This document shows positions 55,791-64,000 of a stretch of DNA of 64,000 nucleotides, piece after piece. The stretch lies in the NCBI RefSeq assembly GCF_022539505.1, contig NC_061508.1, positions 266,110,736 to 266,174,735 of the forward strand, read 5' to 3'. The translations under genes were made by a program, and so were the position numbers. The notes beneath the pieces were generated by a model. That model was not told the DNA's origin. It did no database searches and saw only the letters and a program-made list of their open reading frames with translations. This stretch comes from Lolium rigidum. Taxonomy: Eukaryota > Streptophyta > Magnoliopsida > Poales > Poaceae. Within the stretch, counting starts at the first letter, position 1. Each line of letters begins with the position of its first letter.

Positions 55791-57318
55791 TGCCTGCACT
55801 ATATATATATATATGCAAAATAGTGGGCTACCATGGTGGCTAGCTATGCATACCCTAGCAGCCGTCCGATATCCTCTATAGTACATTTAATCTTCATGCG
55901 GGAGCACACTCTCCAAACAGAACTCAATAACACCGTCTAGCTGACACCATATCGAAAGCACGGCTTTCAAAAATTGAATCCTCAACAAATTCTACAATAC
56001 ACTCTCCATTGCAGTTTCAGTTGCAGTTCCGTTGAAACGCCAAACGTACTGCCCAATGGAGTACAGTTTCAGTTGCAATTTGCATCGATTAGCACAACAA
56101 CCAAACCAATCGTACCAACCAAAATACCAATCCACATGTCATGCATTCAGATTTCCATTCCGATCGGCGTGTGGCATCTATCCTTGTTTTCACGCGCTAT
56201 TATATGATTCTGGAGGCCAGTTTTAGACAAATACAGCTCCGTCTAGTAAGTACTATACTATTTGGCAATAAACTTCTTTTTTCTCAGAATTTTGAGACTC
56301 TTTGGAAGTTAACCTCACGGTGACACGTGTTGTTTCAGATAGTTTGTTAACTACTGATTTTCTACTGTGTAGCATTTGGCACTCTGTAGCGTTTTAGGGG
56401 AAAGTTTGATTTCTATGGTGCTTCAGCGGGATGGCTGCTTGGTGTTTCCTCAATGTGTGGCCATAGCCATAATTTGGTTGGGACAGTAGTGGGCACGATT
56501 TGCACAACTTGTCGGTACTGTCCACACACACCGCTTTGATTGGTTAACCTTTCCGCGTGTCCTTCTCCCGAACTTGACCGAAACCAGTCTGGCCTCTTTC
56601 TTCTCCTATTTTCTTCCGTGGTGTCAGGCGCAGCCTCCCGAGTCCCCACCGACGAGCTTCTCCGGCGAGCCATCGTGATCTGCCCCGGCGAGCCTACTGT
56701 GCCCCCTCCCCCCTCCCCTCCACCTCACTTCGTTGTCCTGCGCCTCCTCCACCACATGAACCGTCAAGCCCCAGAGGGCGGCGCACCCGGAGGGCTGCTG
56801 CTGCCGCTCCAGGTAGGGCTGCCGCCGCCACGGCCCGGTCGCGGGGCACAGTCAACGTCTGGGCGAAACTCGGGAGATCGGATTCTTCAAGATTGGGGCA
56901 CACTGTAACAGTAGGTCGAGCGGCGGCGGCGGATATCCGGAGGGTGGAGATGGGATGCGCTGTTGGGAAGGAGGAGGCGGAGGCCGAAGCGGAAGGCCGT
57001 CTCCTGGAAGGTCCTCTTCCACCATCCTCCGGTGCGGCGCCATCAAGGCTGTCCTCGACAAGAATGAGCTCGACAAGGGTAGCTATTCCTCGGACTGTCG
57101 TCGAGGCCCTCCATGAGTATATCGCCGCACTCTAATGCAAATCCGCCTCAAGGTATGTCCCGAAGACCACCCGGACCAGAGCCGGAGCGATCATTCCAAC
57201 AAGTTACTCAGTCCTCCTATGTTATTTCTCCGCCTGCTTGATGTTTGTTTATTTTCCCTATACTGATATGTTGATGTTACTTGGTCCGAGCGATGTACCT
57301 CGGGGTCAAGTCGGCAAG
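55791..57318. other. Unassigned region between CACTA D and Gypsy element E
   Basis: 55791-56540 is AT-rich and low-copy in appearance, with a (TA)n run at 55800-55815. 56540-57180 is GC-rich with ORFs on both strands (56540-56908 and 56893-57135 plus; 56694-57076 minus). A plus frame ends AIPRTVVEALHEYIAAL, which looks protein-like, but I do not recognise it. This may be a decayed gene fragment. No element ends were seen. Confidence 0.35.
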
Positions 57319-57703
57319 TGACATAGGCATCCCAAATGGGCTTGCCGAAGATAGTACCCGGGGTTTACTGAAGGCCCACTACCCGAAGAATAAGAAGATT
57401 CGGGAGTCCAAGATATATTAAGGAAAGTTAGAGTTGTAATAGGAAGTGCTATTTGTAATCTGGCGGGATAAGTTAGAAACCGTCCCGGACTCTGTAACTT
57501 GTACAAAACGAAACCCTCGGCTCCGCCTCCTATATAAAGGGGGAGTCGAGGGACGAAGAGATCATCGAATCATTGTCTACAAACCCTAATTTTCATAATC
57601 GTCGAGTACTTTTCGGCTGAAACCTTCGAGATCTACTTGCCCTCTACTTCTAACTAAACCCTAGCCTACAATTCATAGGCATTGACAAGTTGATACCTTG
57701 TCA
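57319..57703 (+). repeat. 5' LTR of Gypsy element E
   Basis: 385 bp, starting TGACATAGGCATCCCAAATG and ending GATACCTTGTCA. TATATAAAGG lies at 57531-57540. It is homologous to the 387-bp LTRs of C but clearly more diverged from them than they are from each other. Confidence 0.9.
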
Positions 57704-57704
57704 A

Positions 57705-57722
57705 TTGGCGCCGTCTGTGGGA
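57705..57722 (+). other. Primer-binding site of Gypsy element E
   Basis: TTGGCGCCGTCTGTGGGA, one base after the LTR, as in element C. Confidence 0.7.
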
Positions 57723-57748
57723 ATTAGAGGCGTAAGGATCCGATCTCG

Positions 57749-60180
57749 ATGGCACGTTCAAGATCTTCGACATCGTCAACCGCAAGCAACGCAATGGATC
57801 GAGGTAAACGGATCGCTCGCTGGTCCCGTCGATTTTGTTCCTCACCCACCCTCCCGTTTGGATGCATATGCGTATCCGGCGGAGCCCATGGAGATGACGT
57901 TCGGAAGGTTTCACTTTCGCGTCGAGAAGGAAGGATCGTATCGTGTCGAAATTCCGATTTCGTCGGGATCGTCGGCGGTCGATTCCGATTTTTCAAGCTA
58001 TACATCGTCAACCGAGTCAGTAGAAGAAGAAACTTCGACAACACGTTACGTCAGCACCAGAACAAGAGAGAAACTCGCCAAGATCTTCAGCGACATGTCG
58101 TTTGAGTCATCTGCGGACTCATATATAAGCGATGGCTCAAGCGATGGCGACGCATTACGACTTCATCGACAAATCTGTCACAGTGGGCAAGGTCTTCATC
58201 AATCTCAACGATGATGTCACCAAACCCAACGCAGATCTGAGTACAAAATATCATCAGATTTATGCCATTGAGGATCAAGAGGAAACATCAGAGGCCTTCG
58301 ACGATTTGGGCAATCCCTATGTCGATCCCTCAGATCTAAGGAGAGGTATGGGCACTAAATATATCGGGCCCACACCACGCATCAGAGTTCAACTTCCACA
58401 AACAGCCTGGGATAGAGCTGCAAAAGCTTTAGATGGTTCGGAGCCAATGACGACAATCAGCTATGATCCAAGAACCGCAAGCTTATCAATATAGGCTCGC
58501 ACGAGCTGCCGTAGAATTGGAAAAACAGACAACCTGAGTTGAACAGGAGAAAGGAGGCAGCTTCTGCATCCAGCAGGAGAAGGGCAGATCTAAGTCAACA
58601 ATCTAGAACTTCGGGTGATAGCCACAGGGAGGCTCGGAACAGAGGAAGATCAAGGTTACAACACATACCCGAAGCGGAAAGAGAGCACTTGGTTCAAAAC
58701 CTCGACATGTCCTTTATGTCGATAGATACAAGAGGAAACATTATCCCTAAAACACCAGAAGCTGGGTATATGGCGACACAGGCTTTCATCCTCGCATCTA
58801 AACCACCTCCAGGTGATCCAAGGGAAACACTATACAATATGGCGATAGCAGGGGTTGGAGCTATGGGGACAGCGTTTGTATCAACGCCTCCCGAAGGAGC
58901 GGCAAGGCAAAATAGTCCACGACCTGCAGCAACAACGGCGGCAGCCCCTGAAGGACCAAGCGGAGCAAGAGACACAAGAAGCACAAGCAAGGGTCGATAG
59001 AGCGCGGCAAAGCAGAAGGGATCATCGGCAATCTCCGGAGCTTAACGACGAAGATATGTGCGGCTTACCATGCTTCACGAGGAGAGTCCGAAAAACTCGA
59101 GTCCCTTCAGGATTCAAGTTACCCGACAACTTCAAGAAGTTTGACGGCCTTCAAGATCCAGAGGATTGGCTAGTTGATTATCTCGAGACAGTGAAGCTCA
59201 CAGGAGGAACCAGGGCAACAGCTATGCAAAGCATCCAGGTGCATTTGAGTGGAGCCGCACGATCTTGGATAAAGAAACTCACTCCGGGATCTATCGACAG
59301 CTAGGAAAGTTTTGAGGACGTATTCATCAAGAACTTCAGATCCACGTGCAAAAAACCTGCGTCGTTAGAAGAGTTAAGAGCATGTCGACAAAAGCCAGAT
59401 GAGCCAATGAGAAAGTACATCCAAAGGTGGAACATCATCAAAAACTCTGCGAGAAAATATATCCGACGAGAGAGCAATAGATGCGTTTGTCGCAGGAATC
59501 GGCGTGGAGATTTTGTCGAGGACTTGGGAAGGACCAATCCAAAGACAAGTATCCGCGTTAATGGAGATAGCAAACGAGATGGGCAGATGGAGAAGATGCT
59601 GTCCACAACAAACGACACAGTCGCCGCGAGGAGGACCGTGGTCGAAATTACCAACCGAGGCGACGATTTCCTCGGCAGCATTCGAACTATGACGCCCCAG
59701 GGCAAATTTCGACAGGTTTTCGGGCAAACACAGGAGGAAACAATAGAGATGATTATCGCAGAAGCAATGGAGCAGCGAGGCGATAACAGGGACGACTCTT
59801 GCAACAAGCAAAATAGCGGGCCTAGGTTCCCAAGGCCTTTCGTGTCCCCCGAAGAAATGATGAACGGACCGTGCCAGATGCATTTTTTCCTCGACAACGA
59901 ACGGAAAAGACGAGTCGGGGCACTCGCGAAAAGACTGTCGAAATTTTCAGGCAATGTTTAGATATGCAGAGAACGCTAACGCTCGAGCAGCACAGAGAAA
60001 TCCTCGGGAGCCCAGGAGCGAGATTCACCTGCCACCACCTCCCGCGATTACAGACGACAATCGGCATCAGCTCAGAATAGCGGCAGCACCTCCACCACCA
60101 CCTTATGTCGATCCTAACTCAAATGGAGCGGTGTCGATGATTCGAAGGGAAGGCCGTCCAATAGAGCTCAGAAAGTAATC
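57749..60180 (+). pseudogene. gag pseudogene of Gypsy element E
   Basis: Starts MARSRSSTSSTASNAMDRGK at 57749 and is homologous to C gag throughout: RFHFRVEKEGSYRVEIPISS, RRKEAASASSRRRADLSQQS, then the Retrotrans_gag core at 59100-59300 (FKLPDNFKKFDGLQDPEDWL). Reading changes frame near 57830, 58160, 58500, 58960 and 59450. A stop at 59302 replaces the Trp codon seen in C (SIDSW). No functional gag can be made. Confidence 0.85.
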
Positions 60181-60236
60181 TCACGACAGTGTTTATGGCA
60201 GAGAAAATGCCTCCACCAACAAGTTGAGTATCTTAA

Positions 60237-60994
60237 TTGGTCGAGACAAGACATTGGCTTCACCATAGCGCATCATCCGCAAGCAAGTTCCTCGACCAGT
60301 GGCGGCCAGCACTTATTCTCGCGGCAGTTATTGCGGGATTTGATGTTTCTCGAGTGTTCATAGATGGCGGCAGCAGCTTAAACCTTATGTATGCGGATAC
60401 ATTGAGGAAGATGAACATATCCTTAGCAAACTTGAAGCCAACGGACACAAGGTTCCACGGCATCACACCGGAGAAACCAAGTTATCCATTGGGGAAGATC
60501 AATCTCGACGTTCGCTTTGGAACTCGAGAAAATTATAGAATCGAGAAGTTGGAATTTGAAGTCGTGGATTTTCCATCGCAATACCACGCTTTGTTGGGAC
60601 GACCAAGCATATGCTAGATTTATGGCAGTACCACACTATACATACCGTTGTGGAGATTGCCCGGACCAAAGGGACCAATCACGGTTAAAGGAAGCTTCGC
60701 CTTAGCCGATAAGTGCGACAAGGATTTTCATCGGTTATCGTAAACTTTCGGGATGCAAGCTGAGTATTTGGCGTCAAAAAGTATGACCGATTATGACGTA
60801 TTGCCGGACGTTGGAAGGCCAAATAAAGAATCAACTTTCAATACCGAGAAAAATTCTAAGGAGGTGCGGATTCACCCGACAGACCCGAAAAAGACGACAT
60901 CTATCGCAAACGACATGGATATCGCATAGGAAAGCGCGCTCGTCGAGTTCCTCCGTGAGAACTCGGAAAATCTTCGCATGGTGTCCAGCCTGAC
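60237..60994 (+). pseudogene. Protease region of Gypsy element E
   Basis: The retropepsin-like domain contains FIDGGSSLNLMYADTLRKM and DFPSQYHALLGRP. A one-base insertion after HALLGRP (about 60605) and a one-base deletion near 60648, relative to C, disturb it. Stops follow at about 60739 (HRLS*TF) and 60928, and an extra C lies near 60989 just before the pol frame. Confidence 0.8.
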
Positions 60995-63900
60995 ATGCCA
61001 GGAGTACCCATGGAACTTGCCGAGCACCACCTAAACTTGGATCCATTAGCGAGACCAATCAAACAACCTTTGCGGCGTTTTTCGGAACCAAACCGCAAAG
61101 CTATGCTGTCAGAAATCAATCGACTCAAAGATGCTGGTTTTATCAAAGAGATATCTACAGAAGCCACGTGGGTAGCTAACCCAGTGATGGTGCCGAAGAA
61201 ACACACGACAGTCCTTCGCATGTGCGTCGACTTTACGTGTCTCAATAAACATTGTCCTAAGGATCACTTTCCCCTCCCAAGGATCGATCAAATCATCGAC
61301 TCCACGGCAGGATGCGAACGTCTTTCCTTCCTGGATGCATACTCTGGTTATAACCAGATCAGATTGAAAGAAGACGACGAAGCCAAAACAGCGTTCATCA
61401 CACCGTATGGCGTATTTTGTTATAAAACAATGCCCTTCGGGTTGAAAAACGCGGGAGCAACATATCAACGGATGATGCAGAAGTGCTTGGCAACACAGAT
61501 TGGGAAAAATGTGCAAGTATACATCGACGACGTTGTCATCACATCAAAAAAGGGGGCAACATTAATTGAGGACTTGAAGGAAACCTTCGACAACCTCGAC
61601 AAATTCTGCCTCAAGCTCAACCCGACGAAATGCTCTTTCGGCGTCCCAGCAGGAGAACTTCTTGGGTTCTTAGTTTCAGCAAGAGGGATTGAAGCAAATC
61701 CCGACAAAATACAAGCCATCGTAACGATGAGGAAGCCAACCAAGTTAAAAGAAATACAGCAATTAACTGGGCGAGTCGCAGCTTTGAGCAGATTCGTCGC
61801 CAGGTTGGGAGAAAAAGCACTACCGTTCTACGCCTTGATAAAACAAGGGGAGAAATTCCAGTGGAACGAAGAAGCCGATAGAGCTTTCGAGGATCTGAAA
61901 CGCAAAATCTCGACACCACTAGTCCTGGTAGCGCCAAAGGAAAATGAACCTCTCCTGTTGTACATCGCAGCCACACCCCAAGTGGTTAGCACGGTGCTAG
62001 TTGTCGAAAGAGAAGAAGAAGGAAAACTCCATGGAGTGCAAAGGCCGGTATATTTCATTAGTGAAGTTTTATCGCCTTCCAAACAGCGGTACCCACAGTA
62101 CCAGAAACTTGCATATGGAGTAATTACAACAGCAAGAAAATTGCGCCACTATTTTTCGGCACACCCGATCATAGTGGTCAATGAAGCTCCCTTGTCAAAT
62201 ATACTAAATAATCCAGAAGCTACGGGTCGTGTCTCCCTTTGGGGAATAGAACTTTTCCCTCGGGACATCACGTATGAAAAAAGAAAAGCAATCAAGTCGC
62301 AAGTTCCGCCGTACTTCATCGCAGAGTGGATGGAGCTGCAAAACACAGGACCCCCAGACTTATCAAGAACCTGGACCATGAATTTCGACGGGTCCAAGAG
62401 AGTAGAAGGAGCTGGCGCAGGAGTAGTACTGATATCACCTGAAGGCGACAAGTTGAAGTACATCCTTCGGATGACGTTCCCTAACGCATCTAACAATGAA
62501 GCAGAATACGAAGCCCTCATACACGGGATGAAGATGGCGAAGGCTTGCGGTGCAACTCGACTAAAAATCTTTGGCGACTCACAATTGGTGGCTCAGCAAG
62601 TTATGAACCAATGTGACGCAGTCAATGATAGCATGGTAGCATACAAGGAGGTGTATAATGAACTCGAGAAACTATTTGATGGATGCGAGGTAAATCACAT
62701 CGATAGATTGAGCAACGATGAAGCTGACGTCCTCGCAAACATCGGGTCGCAATGCCTCCCAATCCCGCCAGGAGTATTTTGGGAAGAAATAGCGGAGAGA
62801 TCTACAAAGCCAAAAAAGGTGCAGAAAAAAGCAAAAGAAGAGAAAACTTCGACACCGCTCACAGAAATCATGGAGGATGAAGAGGAACAAGGGCTTGTGA
62901 TGATGGTACAGGTTCCTTGGATGCAAGCATATATATCATACATCCCGAGGAAAGAAATACCCAATGATCCAGTTGAGGCAAGGCGAATAATTCGACGCTC
63001 TAAAGCTTTCACGGTGATCAAAGGAGAATTGTACAAGCGAAGTATTTCAGGAGTCCTGCAAAGGTGTGTCACACCCGAAGAAGGAAGAATAATTCTGAAG
63101 GATGTACACGAAGGAATATGCGGTCACCACGCGAGCAGTCGAGCCATTGCAGCCAAGGTTTTTCGGGCAGGATTCTACTGGTTGACAGCGATCGAGGACG
63201 CCAAAGAAATAGTAAGGACTTGCGATGCGTGTCAAAGGTTTGCCGCAAAACCTCACTCTCCAGCAGCAGAACTAACACCAATACCATTGTCGTGGCCCTT
63301 TGCACAATGGGGACTCGATATGGTGGGCAAGTTACACAAATCATGGCCAGGAGGAAAGGAATACATGCTAGTAGTCGTCGACAAATTTACAAAGTGGATA
63401 GAAGCGAAGCCGATAAATTCACCGGACGGAGCATCCGCGAGAAAATTCATAAAAGACCTCGTCTTCAGATTTGGAGTGCCCCACAACATCGTCACGGACA
63501 ATGGCAGTAACTTCACATCCCACGAATTCAAAGATTATTGCAAAGAAGTGGGTATCAAGTTGCACTTTGCGTCAGTTGCACATCCTCAAACCAATGGGCA
63601 AGTCGAGAAAGCCAATGGCATCATCTGCAATGGCATCAAGAAACGCCTGTTAGGACCACTGGAAAAAGCTCGACATACCTGGCCAGAAGAATTACCAAGT
63701 GTATTGTGGAGCATCCGAACAACACCAAATACAGTGACACAGGAGACCCCGTTTTTCCTGGTCCATGGAGCAGAGGCAGTACTACCAATAGAAATAGAGC
63801 ACGACTCCCCCAGAGTCACAGAGTATAATGAAGAAACTTCCAAGATAGCATTGGAAGACGACGTAGACGCACTCGACGAAGCTCGAGACGAAGTATTATC

Positions 63901-64000
63901 AAGGGTAACCAAATATCAACAGGACTTGAAGAATTACCACAGTCGACGTTTGCGGCCAAGATCTTTTCAGGTGGGAGACCTAGTTCTTCGGCTCACGCAA
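60995..64000 (+). CDS. Pol (reverse transcriptase-RNase H-integrase) of Gypsy element E, open to window end
   Basis: Uninterrupted frame of 1002 codons from ATG 60995 to the last base; the C-terminus is beyond the window. Reverse transcriptase: VDFTCLNKHCPKDHFPLP, FLDAYSGYNQI, and the catalytic YIDD at codons 176-179 (61520-61531). RNase H: NFDGSKRVEGAGAG, NNEAEYEAL, IFGDSQLV, LSNDEADVLA. Integrase: HHCC (CGHHASSRA ... CDACQRF) and the D,D35,E core (WGLDMVGKL, VTDNGSNF, TNGQVEKAN), then the start of the C-terminal chromodomain-proximal region (RPRSFQVGDLVLRL). All catalytic residues that I can check are present, unlike in element C. The enzyme would normally be made as part of a gag-pol fusion, and the upstream parts are broken. 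The ATG at 60995 is simply the first in the frame. Confidence 0.9.
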   Translation, partial: MPGVPMELAEHHLNLDPLARPIKQPLRRFSEPNRKAMLSEINRLKDAGFIKEISTEATWVANPVMVPKKHTTVLRMCVDFTCLNKHCPKDHFPLPRIDQIIDSTAGCERLSFLDAYSGYNQIRLKEDDEAKTAFITPYGVFCYKTMPFGLKNAGATYQRMMQKCLATQIGKNVQVYIDDVVITSKKGATLIEDLKETFDNLDKFCLKLNPTKCSFGVPAGELLGFLVSARGIEANPDKIQAIVTMRKPTKLKEIQQLTGRVAALSRFVARLGEKALPFYALIKQGEKFQWNEEADRAFEDLKRKISTPLVLVAPKENEPLLLYIAATPQVVSTVLVVEREEEGKLHGVQRPVYFISEVLSPSKQRYPQYQKLAYGVITTARKLRHYFSAHPIIVVNEAPLSNILNNPEATGRVSLWGIELFPRDITYEKRKAIKSQVPPYFIAEWMELQNTGPPDLSRTWTMNFDGSKRVEGAGAGVVLISPEGDKLKYILRMTFPNASNNEAEYEALIHGMKMAKACGATRLKIFGDSQLVAQQVMNQCDAVNDSMVAYKEVYNELEKLFDGCEVNHIDRLSNDEADVLANIGSQCLPIPPGVFWEEIAERSTKPKKVQKKAKEEKTSTPLTEIMEDEEEQGLVMMVQVPWMQAYISYIPRKEIPNDPVEARRIIRRSKAFTVIKGELYKRSISGVLQRCVTPEEGRIILKDVHEGICGHHASSRAIAAKVFRAGFYWLTAIEDAKEIVRTCDACQRFAAKPHSPAAELTPIPLSWPFAQWGLDMVGKLHKSWPGGKEYMLVVVDKFTKWIEAKPINSPDGASARKFIKDLVFRFGVPHNIVTDNGSNFTSHEFKDYCKEVGIKLHFASVAHPQTNGQVEKANGIICNGIKKRLLGPLEKARHTWPEELPSVLWSIRTTPNTVTQETPFFLVHGAEAVLPIEIEHDSPRVTEYNEETSKIALEDDVDALDEARDEVLSRVTKYQQDLKNYHSRRLRPRSFQVGDLVLRLTQ

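Larger units (their letters stand above)
57319..64000 (+). mobile_element. Ty3/Gypsy retrotransposon E, 5' part, same family as C
   Basis: 5' LTR (57319-57703), primer-binding site, broken gag-protease and an open pol running off the window. It is preceded by GCAAG (57314-57318), the expected TSD copy. Domain order and motifs match element C on the other strand, and the two 5' LTRs face each other 5.5 kb apart. The extra opposite-strand genes seen in C would lie beyond the window. Confidence 0.92.

Noticed and set aside
55821..55825. TAGTG as the right terminus of CACTA D
   Set aside because: It sits in a (TA)n context with no subterminal repeats and no match to the left terminus.
61109..63912. 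Minus-strand ORFs of up to 148 residues opposite element E pol
   Set aside because: Antisense of an open pol frame; they duplicate pol motifs read backwards and have no features of their own.

Overview
The window is from a large, repeat-rich plant nuclear genome, almost certainly a Pooideae grass (wheat/barley/oat-like). The evidence is nested LTR retrotransposons with intact 5-bp target-site duplications (TSDs), large CACTA transposons with grass-type subterminal repeats, Stowaway MITEs, and one single-exon berberine-bridge-enzyme-like gene. A run of exactly 100 N marks an assembly gap. There is no bacterial-style gene organisation. By my reading, well over 80% of the window is transposable-element DNA. 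Family names are tentative because no database was searched.

Layout. 1-3714: gag and 5' LTR of a minus-strand Ty3/Gypsy element (G1). 3715-3814: gap. 3815-8956: 5'-truncated non-autonomous LTR element (A, plus strand), inserted into a second copy of the G1 family (G2, 8957-13467). G2 itself abuts a CACTA end (13468-14145). 14146-21859: the only low-copy stretch, with an F-box-like relic, the intact BBE-like gene (15850-17406, minus) and several MITEs. 21860-22162: a CACTA end. 22163 to about 55790: one large CACTA (D) with a TNP2-type transposase pseudogene, a convergent minus-strand ORF, a repeat-rich centre, and a Transposase_24/ULP-type ORF that is cut off. Two LTR elements lie inside D. 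B (26748-33534, TSD GAAGC) is a full-length relative of A. C (34959-51841, TSD CCAAC) is a full-length Gypsy element. C in turn holds a 4.08-kb TG..CA-type insertion without internal LTRs (37649-41729, TSD GGCAC), interpreted as a solo LTR. About 55790-57318 is unassigned. 57319-64000 is the 5' part of a second Gypsy element of C's family (E, plus strand), running off the window with pol still open.

How the parts relate. C has gag-pro-RT-RNase H-integrase on the minus strand. Between pol and its 3' LTR it carries two extra genes in the opposite orientation. One of these can be spliced in silico into an uninterrupted 729-residue reading frame once the solo LTR is removed. C's pol is dead: stops, frameshifts, and the first integrase catalytic Asp is His. 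E's gag/protease is broken, but its pol is open for 1002 codons with all catalytic motifs. A and B carry a conserved ORF of unknown function and repeated copies of their polypurine-tract motif. Insertion order from the nesting is: CACTA D first, then B and C, then the solo LTR inside C; and G2 before A.
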